Source: Bacillus carboniphilus
GTDB lineage: Bacteria; Bacillota; Bacilli; Bacillales; JC228
Direction: 5' to 3'
DNA length: 60,963 nucleotides
NCBI RefSeq assembly: GCF_039522365.1
Contig: NZ_BAAADJ010000018.1
Coordinates: 1 to 60,963, forward strand
Part shown: piece after piece, positions 55,897-60,963 of the stretch
Position numbering within the stretch: position 1 is the stretch's first letter
Layout: each line of letters opens with the position of its first letter
Notes under the pieces: model-generated
The model's input: only the letters and a program-made list of their open reading frames with translations
What the model was told of the DNA's origin: nothing
Databases searched by the model: none
Made by a program: the position numbers and the translations under genes

Positions 55897-57093
55897 TTGA
55901 AGCCAAGTCAAAAAGAACCCTTGTGGACACGTTCTTTTATTATGCTCATGGTTGGAAACTTATTCGTATTTATGTCCTTTCAAATGCTGATTCCGACCAT
56001 GCCTCCATATATCAAATCACTAGGAGCAACTGGTTTTGAGATTGGGCTTGTGACCACTTTATTTTCAATAGGTGCCGTCCTAAGTCGTCCCTTTATCGGT
56101 TTTATGCTCCAATACAAGGCACGGAAGCCGCTTGTATTATTTGGTGCTATTCTCTTACTCATCATTACATTTGTTTACCCTTTATCTCAAATTGTATTCA
56201 TCTTCTTATTTTTCCGTCTGGCCCATGGACTTGCATGGGGCTGGTCAACGACCGTAAATGGAACAGCAGCAGTGGATGTGGTTCCTAATTCAAGACTGGG
56301 GGAGGGGATGGGCTACTTCGGACTCTCGGTTACCTTAGGAATGATTATTGCTCCAAGTCTTGGAATCTATCTATATCAGGTCACTTCATTTACAAACCTT
56401 GTGTATATATCAGGTATGCTTGGTATTATTTCCGTTATCTTATTGTCCATTGTCCGGTACCAAACACCAGAGGATGTTAAACAAACGAAGAAAGAAGAGC
56501 TAACATTTTCATATATTGGATCATTAGTCGAAAAAACGAGTTGGTATCCCGCTGCCATTACGATGGCTGCTACATTTGGATATGGATCCATTATCACCTT
56601 TATTGTCATATTTGGGGAGGAACGTGGAATAGAACAGATTTTTCTATTTTACTTAGCGAATGCCATTATGGCTTCGATATCTCGTCCAGTTGCTGGAAAG
56701 TGGTTTGATGAGAAAGGGCCAAAAGGATTAGTCATCCTATGTACATTGATTGCTTTTAGTGGGATGTGGGTGCTGTCGTTCGCTTATACTGGACTACACA
56801 TTGCGGTTGCAGGAGCCTTATTTGGAGTCGGATTTGGTTCTTTAATTCCAACCCTCCAGTCATGGACCCTATCTCAAACGCCTTCAAATAGAAGAGGCGT
56901 TGCAAACGGTATGTTCTTTTCTTCCATCGACCTAGGGCTAGGTTTAGGAGGACTTGTCTTCGGAATTATAGCCCCGTTTGTGGAGACTGGAACACTTTTT
57001 CAAATTTCTAGTACCTTTATGATTGTAGCAGCAGTACTTACTGTTTTTGAGGGGAAAAGAAGAAGAAGAGTACCACAGCAAGCAGTTTCATAA
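55897..57093 (+). CDS. MFS transporter, DHA1-like exporter
   Basis: A 398-residue, 12-helix transporter. Loop motifs are SRPFIGFMLQYKARKP and, in the second half, SRPVAGKWFDEKGPKG; helix 5 shows GEGMGYFGLSVTLGMIIAPSLG. It closely resembles the exporter at 13116-14327 (same start pattern PLWTRSFI and same loops), so the two are paralogues. It starts with TTG after AAAGGGGGA. A terminator follows. No regulator gene is attached. Efflux substrate unknown. Confidence 0.88.
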   Translation: MKPSQKEPLWTRSFIMLMVGNLFVFMSFQMLIPTMPPYIKSLGATGFEIGLVTTLFSIGAVLSRPFIGFMLQYKARKPLVLFGAILLLIITFVYPLSQIVFIFLFFRLAHGLAWGWSTTVNGTAAVDVVPNSRLGEGMGYFGLSVTLGMIIAPSLGIYLYQVTSFTNLVYISGMLGIISVILLSIVRYQTPEDVKQTKKEELTFSYIGSLVEKTSWYPAAITMAATFGYGSIITFIVIFGEERGIEQIFLFYLANAIMASISRPVAGKWFDEKGPKGLVILCTLIAFSGMWVLSFAYTGLHIAVAGALFGVGFGSLIPTLQSWTLSQTPSNRRGVANGMFFSSIDLGLGLGGLVFGIIAPFVETGTLFQISSTFMIVAAVLTVFEGKRRRRVPQQAVS

Positions 57094-57097
57094 TGAA

Positions 57098-57130
57098 AAC
57101 ATCCTACCGTAGTGGTGGGGTGTTTTTTTT
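57098..57130 (+). terminator. Terminator after MFS gene
   Basis: AACATCCTACC (57098-57108) pairs with GGTGGGGTGTT (57114-57124), followed by TTTTTT. Confidence 0.85.
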
Positions 57131-57193
57131 ATGGACTAGTGTAGAGAGTCGTTTAACATTTTTTTGATTAAAATCATTAGAGTTATCTTTTTT

Positions 57194-57276
57194 GAGAGTT
57201 TACTGTTAATTTATGGAATAAAACTCTTGGAAATGATATTTTCCGAGAGTTATTTTACATTTATTGGAATAAAACT
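57194..57276. repeat. Two-unit repeat, 51-bp spacing, GAGAGTT...AATAAAACT
   Basis: GAGAGTT, 13-14 variable bases and GGAATAAAACT begin at 57194 and again at 57245, exactly 51 bases apart. The unit ends are partly inverted (GAGAGTT and AAACTCTT). The flanking AGAGTTATCTTTTTT at 57178 may be a third, decayed unit. It occupies the gap between the two MFS genes. Confidence 0.75.
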
Positions 57277-57364
57277 TCTGGTAACCATTTTTCTGCATAA
57301 AAAAGGTACAGTCCCTCTCTCTGCAGAAATAGTATGTATAAACTATCTGAAAGAAGAGTGATAT

Positions 57365-58705
57365 ATGAACACCTCTTTTCGAAATTTTGTCATTTTATGG
57401 ATTGGGCAGTTATGTTCGGTACTTGGTACTGGAATAACCCAATTTAGTTTGGGAGTTTGGATTTTAAAAGAAACGGGGTCTGTCACTCAGTTCGCCATGA
57501 TCATGATGGCAGCAAGCTTACCGGGCATCCTAATTGCTCCCTTTGCTGGAGTGGTTGTGGACCGGTGGAACCGAAAATGGATAATGGTCATCAGTGACTG
57601 TATGGCAGGGCTTTCTACACTGGCGATTTTTATCTTGTATTCTTTTAACGCACTGGAAGTCTGGCATTTATTTATTACAGCTGCGATTGCGACGATGTTT
57701 AACTCCTTCCAAATGCCTGCCTATCAGGCATCGATTCCAATGCTAGTACCGAAAGAAAAATTGGATAAAGCAAATGGCATGGTACAGCTAACAGAAGCTC
57801 TTTCAATTGTAATTGCACCTATGCTAGCAGGATTTTTGTTTTACGCAATTGATTTAAACGGAATTCTAATCATTGATTTCGCTACTTTTTTTGTGGCAAT
57901 CACGACTTTATTGTGTATTAAGTTTCCGGCTCTTCCATCGAAAGGTTCTTCAGAAGTTGAGGAAAAGACCTCATTTTTCAAAGAGGCTCTATTTGGATGG
58001 GAGTTTATTATGAAGCGCCCTGGCTTAAAAGGGTTCTTATTATATTTTGCCATTGTGAACTTGTTACTTGGTTTCTTTAATGTGTTACTTCAGCCATTGA
58101 TTCTGTCTTTTTCGGATGAAAAAATGCTAGGTATCTCACTATCTTTGGCTGGAATTGGGATGCTCGTTGGTGGTGCCACGATGAGTATTTGGGGAGCTCC
58201 GAAAAACAGAGTGTTAACGGTACTAGGAACAGGTTTCGTTGGTGGAATCTTTCTAAGTATTGCTGGTTTAAAGGAATCGATTCTTTTGATTACATTGGGA
58301 GTCTTTTTTGTCTTTGTTATGATTCCTGTTGGGAATGCGGCTAGCCAATCTATTTGGCAAAGAAAAGTGCCACTTCATGTACAAGGAAGAGTTTTTTCCC
58401 TAAGAAGAATGATTGCAGTTTCTCTACAGCCCATTGCTTTTATATCAGCAGGACCACTTGTTGGATGGTTAGCCCCTCAAATGGAAGAGGGGGGAAGTCT
58501 TTCCGGTCTTTTTGGTAAATTAGTAGGCATGGGAGATGGAAGAGCCATAGGTTTATTGTTTGTTTTATTAGGAGTACTGTGGTCTTTAACCTCTATACTT
58601 CTCTACTTTAACCCTCGGGTGCGGAAATTAGAGGGAGAGTTACCGGATGTATTAGAAGACAGAGCTGTTGAAAATGAGGGGATAGCCGTTACGACTCAAG
58701 CTTAA
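57365..58705 (+). CDS. MFS transporter, Mef/MFS_3-like
   Basis: A 446-residue transporter with 12 helices, unrelated in detail to the previous MFS gene. FRNFVILWIGQLCSVLGTGITQFSLGVWILKETGS and LIAPFAGVVVDRWNRKWIMVISD are typical of the macrolide-efflux-like MFS_3 group, as is the IWQRKVPLHVQGRVFSLRRM segment. It has a hydrophilic C-terminal tail rich in Glu. GAAAGAAGAG precedes the ATG. The substrate cannot be inferred and drug resistance should not be assumed. The next gene follows after 57 bases and may be read from the same transcript. Confidence 0.88.
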   Translation: MNTSFRNFVILWIGQLCSVLGTGITQFSLGVWILKETGSVTQFAMIMMAASLPGILIAPFAGVVVDRWNRKWIMVISDCMAGLSTLAIFILYSFNALEVWHLFITAAIATMFNSFQMPAYQASIPMLVPKEKLDKANGMVQLTEALSIVIAPMLAGFLFYAIDLNGILIIDFATFFVAITTLLCIKFPALPSKGSSEVEEKTSFFKEALFGWEFIMKRPGLKGFLLYFAIVNLLLGFFNVLLQPLILSFSDEKMLGISLSLAGIGMLVGGATMSIWGAPKNRVLTVLGTGFVGGIFLSIAGLKESILLITLGVFFVFVMIPVGNAASQSIWQRKVPLHVQGRVFSLRRMIAVSLQPIAFISAGPLVGWLAPQMEEGGSLSGLFGKLVGMGDGRAIGLLFVLLGVLWSLTSILLYFNPRVRKLEGELPDVLEDRAVENEGIAVTTQA

Positions 58706-58762
58706 ACAATAATTGTTATAATGGTAAACAACAAGAAAAATGTAGGGGGTTCTGATTGCACT

Positions 58763-60001
58763 ATGGTACAGGTAGATAACAATTTCGTCTCAATTTTTAA
58801 CCGTCTTTTAGAAAACGAAGATGTAATAAGAGGGCTAGATTATCTTAAGAAGGACCATGATCATACAACAAAGGAGCAGATTGAATTAACAGCAATCTCA
58901 GCACCAACCTTCCAAGAAGAGGTTAGAGGAGAAGCTTACAAAAAGAAGCTACTAGAACTAGGAATAGAAGATATTCAAACGGACGAAGTGGGAAATGTAT
59001 TTGGAATACGAAAAGGTAGCGGCACAGGACCACGATTAGTATTATGTGCACACTTAGATACTGTTTTCCCTGAGGGGACTGATACCATCCACAAAGAAGT
59101 GGACGGGAAGATTTATGCACCCGGGATTGCAGATGATGGTAGAGGTTTGGCAGCTGTACTAACGATTGTCCGTGCTTTAAATGCCGCTAACATTCAAACG
59201 GAAGGGGATCTAATCGTAGGTGCGACGGTTGGAGAAGAAGGCTTAGGGGATCTCCGTGGAGTCAAGGCTCTTTTCGAGAACCGGAATGACATGGATGGTT
59301 TTATTTCAATCGAGCCCGGTAACCCAGCTGGTGTCATTTATCTTGCAACGGGAAGTGCTCGTTACAATGTTACATACCAGGGTCCTGGTGGTCATAGCTT
59401 TGGTGCTTTTGGAACACCGAGTGCTGTCCATGCATTAGGTAGAGCTATTGCAATGTTAGCCGATATGGAAACGCCTAAGGAACCGAAAACGACATTCAAT
59501 GTAGGAACAGTTACTGGAGGAACAACAGTAAATACCATTGCAGCAAGAGCGAATATGGTCATAGATCTCCGTTCCACGTCCCAAGAAGAATTAGCATTAT
59601 TAGAAGATAGAGCACTGGCTATTATAAAAAAAGCTGCGGATGACGAAAACAATCGCTGGGGACAAGATGCCATTAAGGTAGATATTGAACTAGTTGGAAA
59701 CCGACCAGCAGGCTCACAAAGTGAAGAATCGGCTATTGTCAAATCCTCGCTTGCTGCTGCACAAGTATTAGGATTTAGCCCAGTATTGGAGCAACCAAGT
59801 AGTACCGACTCCAATGTACCCATCAGTCTAGGGGTTCCAGCTGTAACCCTTGGTGGAGGCGGGAAATTTGGTGGGATACATACCAAAGAGGAATACTTTG
59901 ATCCAACAGATGCTTACTACGGTCCACAAAAAATTTTACTCACAATCCTAGGTCTGATAGGGGTTGCGGGGGTAAGTAAGCCATTATTAGAAAAAAGATA
60001 A
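58763..60001 (+). CDS. M20/M25/M40 family metallo-hydrolase
   Basis: A ~412-residue zinc peptidase, fourth of its superfamily in the window. Zinc ligands are visible in LVLCAHLDTVFPEGTD, APGIADDGRGLAAVL and GATVGEEGLGDLRG; GPGGHSFGAFGTPSAVHALGRAI belongs to the dimer domain. The pattern is nearer to peptidase T-like or carboxypeptidase G-like members than to the other three here. TAGGGGG lies about 14 bases before the ATG at 58763, a long but workable gap; the ATG at 58721 has no ribosome binding site. Confidence 0.87.
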   Translation: MVQVDNNFVSIFNRLLENEDVIRGLDYLKKDHDHTTKEQIELTAISAPTFQEEVRGEAYKKKLLELGIEDIQTDEVGNVFGIRKGSGTGPRLVLCAHLDTVFPEGTDTIHKEVDGKIYAPGIADDGRGLAAVLTIVRALNAANIQTEGDLIVGATVGEEGLGDLRGVKALFENRNDMDGFISIEPGNPAGVIYLATGSARYNVTYQGPGGHSFGAFGTPSAVHALGRAIAMLADMETPKEPKTTFNVGTVTGGTTVNTIAARANMVIDLRSTSQEELALLEDRALAIIKKAADDENNRWGQDAIKVDIELVGNRPAGSQSEESAIVKSSLAAAQVLGFSPVLEQPSSTDSNVPISLGVPAVTLGGGGKFGGIHTKEEYFDPTDAYYGPQKILLTILGLIGVAGVSKPLLEKR

Positions 60002-60007
60002 TAAACG

Positions 60008-60046
60008 AAAGTCCACCGCTTATTTTAAAGCAGTGGATTTTCTTTT
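60008..60046 (+). terminator. Terminator after M20 gene
   Basis: AAAGTCCACCGCTT (60008-60021) pairs with AAGCAGTGGATTTT (60028-60041, one mismatch), followed by CTTTT. Confidence 0.88.
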
Positions 60047-60061
60047 ACGTAGGAGGAAGCC

Positions 60062-60838
60062 ATGCGCGTTATTTCTATTTGTCCGAGTAATACGGAAATT
60101 GTTCAATATATTGGCAAAACGGAACATATGGTGGCAGTGGATGATTTTTCTGACTGGCCACCAGAAGTTAAAGGTTTACCGAGAGTAGGACCAGACCTTT
60201 CTATCAACATGGATAAAGTGGAAGAACTGAAGCCGGACCTTGTGCTAGCATCCTTAAGTGTCCCAGGTATGGAGAAAAACATTGAGGAGCTTGAAAGAAG
60301 GAAGCTGCCCTTTATTACGCTTAACCCTAACTCGCTAGATGAAATTGCTGACGATATCAAATCTATTGCAACGGCCATGGGGTATGAAAGACTAGGTGAG
60401 CAAAAATCCAAAGAGTTTATGAATGAAGTAAACCAATATCGTAATCAGGCACAAAAGGTAAAAAATAAACCCTCATTGTACTGGGAATGGTGGCCAAAGC
60501 CTGTATTCACTCCTGGTAAATTGAATTGGTTAACGGAGATCAGTAGGTTAGCAGGGGCTTACAATATATTTGAAACAGTTGAGCTTGCTAGTGTTCAAAC
60601 CGATTGGGAAGATGTAAAGAAGCGAAATCCTGATTATATCTGCATGGTTTGGGTAGGGGTTAAGGAGTCCAAGATGAACCCAGAGTTAGTAAAGAAAAGA
60701 CCAGGATGGCAAGAAATGAAAGCCATTCAACAGAACCAAATTTATGTATTAGAAGAGTCGCTCTATTGCAGACCATCACCAAGGTTACTAGAAGGATTAA
60801 AGAAATTGACGGATATCCTGAATGCAAAAAGGATTTAA
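60062..60838 (+). CDS. BtuF-like cobalamin-binding/ABC substrate-binding domain protein without signal peptide
   Basis: A 258-residue class III periplasmic-binding fold protein. MRVISICPSNTEIVQYIGKTEHMVAVDDFSDWPPEVKGLPRVGPDLSINMDKVEELKPDLVLAS is the typical BtuF/FhuD N-lobe, followed by a long linking helix and the C-lobe (GVKESKMNPELVKKRPGWQEMKAIQQNQIYVLEESLYCRPSPRLLEGL). It starts directly with the first beta strand, so there is no export signal or lipobox. AGGAGG precedes the ATG. A cytoplasmic role in corrinoid or metal-chelate handling is possible but unproven. The stop codon lies in the stem of its terminator. Confidence 0.85.
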   Translation: MRVISICPSNTEIVQYIGKTEHMVAVDDFSDWPPEVKGLPRVGPDLSINMDKVEELKPDLVLASLSVPGMEKNIEELERRKLPFITLNPNSLDEIADDIKSIATAMGYERLGEQKSKEFMNEVNQYRNQAQKVKNKPSLYWEWWPKPVFTPGKLNWLTEISRLAGAYNIFETVELASVQTDWEDVKKRNPDYICMVWVGVKESKMNPELVKKRPGWQEMKAIQQNQIYVLEESLYCRPSPRLLEGLKKLTDILNAKRI

Positions 60839-60862
60839 GCCTACCGCTTAAATCCTTACTTT
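60829..60862 (+). terminator. Terminator used as group II intron target
   Basis: AAGGATTTAAGC (60829-60840) and GCTTAAATCCTT (60846-60857) form a perfect 12-bp stem with loop CTACC. ACTTT follows and the intron starts immediately after. The T tract is cut short by the intron, as expected for class C introns, which insert behind terminator stems. Confidence 0.9.
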
Positions 60863-60963
60863 GTGCGCCCAGCATGGGTGCAATCTATAGGGTGCAAGTC
60901 CCGAACTGTGAAGGCAGAAGTAGCAGTAGCTTAACGCAAGGGTGTCCGTGGTGACGCGGAATC
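60863..60963 (+). ncRNA. Group II intron (class C), 5' end, truncated by window end
   Basis: GTGCGCCCAGCATGGGTGCA starts domain I; AGGGTGCAAGTCCCGAACTG, GAAGGCAGAAGTAGCAG and CGCAAGGGTGTCCGTGGTGA follow in the order known for Bacillus class C group II introns. The element sits directly behind a terminator hairpin, the typical target. Its reverse transcriptase/maturase gene would lie beyond the window. Confidence 0.93.

Noticed and set aside
56470-56500. Half of the palindrome (TTAAACAAACG) inside the second MFS gene
   Set aside because: Only one arm is present within coding sequence; most likely chance.
57164-57361. A 65-residue hydrophobic frame between the MFS genes
   Set aside because: It reads through the 51-bp repeat, has no ribosome binding site, and its repeated peptide follows the DNA repeat.

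Overview
The window looks like a chromosomal stretch from a low-GC, endospore-forming member of the Bacillaceae (Bacillus sensu lato). The evidence is TTG/GTG starts with strong AGGAGG-type ribosome binding sites, a SAM-I (S-box) riboswitch, a complete des-desK-desR membrane-fluidity module, an orphan sporulation-type sensor kinase, a YkvU/SpoVB-type flippase, and homologues of B. subtilis NrnB, PbuO, YkvR, YkhA and Mta. The species cannot be named from sequence alone. No rRNA, tRNA, prophage, CRISPR array or plasmid functions were seen.

The two ends are informative. The first ~103 bases are the 3' end (domains V and VI) of a group II intron, and the last ~101 bases are the 5' end of a bacterial class C group II intron lying just after a terminator hairpin. 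The window is therefore probably a complete assembly contig broken at two copies of a repeated intron.

Layout: 0.1-4 kb, amidase, nanoRNase NrnB and an MhqR-controlled ring-cleaving dioxygenase; 3.9-7.5 kb, sensor kinase and PbuO purine permease; 7.7-10 kb, a two-gene S-box operon (LLM monooxygenase plus RimK-like ATP-grasp ligase); 10-14.9 kb, AsnA, YkvR, DUF421 protein, MarR/MFS pair and a cupin; 15-18 kb, TctCBA tripartite transporter; 18-24 kb, phosphotransferase, a 58-aa coiled-coil protein, NRDE protein, signal peptidase I, VanZ, DJ-1 and GNAT proteins; 24-29.8 kb, small kinase, S51 peptidase, lipoprotein, hydrolase and a YtrA-type GntR/ABC operon; 30-35 kb, GNAT, Nudix, M3 peptidase, a mini phospholipase A2-like protein, an Mta-like regulator and an acyl-CoA thioesterase; 35-39.4 kb, LysR regulator and des-desKR; 39.6-44.6 kb, three M20 hydrolases and three small proteins; 45-51 kb, flippase, YcaQ-like protein, membrane-GNAT fusion and an HTH-adenine methyltransferase; 51-56 kb, pentapeptide protein, possible PD-(D/E)xK nuclease, threonine dehydratase/RidA and glutamate dehydrogenase; 56-60.8 kb, two MFS exporters, a fourth M20 hydrolase and a BtuF-like protein.

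The gene set suits a peptide- and amino-acid-scavenging soil bacterium: M3, M20 and S51 hydrolases feed amino acids to dehydratase and dehydrogenase enzymes.

The most unusual feature is intergenic. Ten copies of a perfect 20-22 bp palindrome (TTAAACAAACGTTTGTTTAA) are present, three of them joined to a second repeat (GTGCC...GAAATTTGTCGAA). Five short periodic arrays with exact 20, 21, 21, 51 and 51 bp spacing combine a constant core with a variable spacer. Several genes end inside these repeats.
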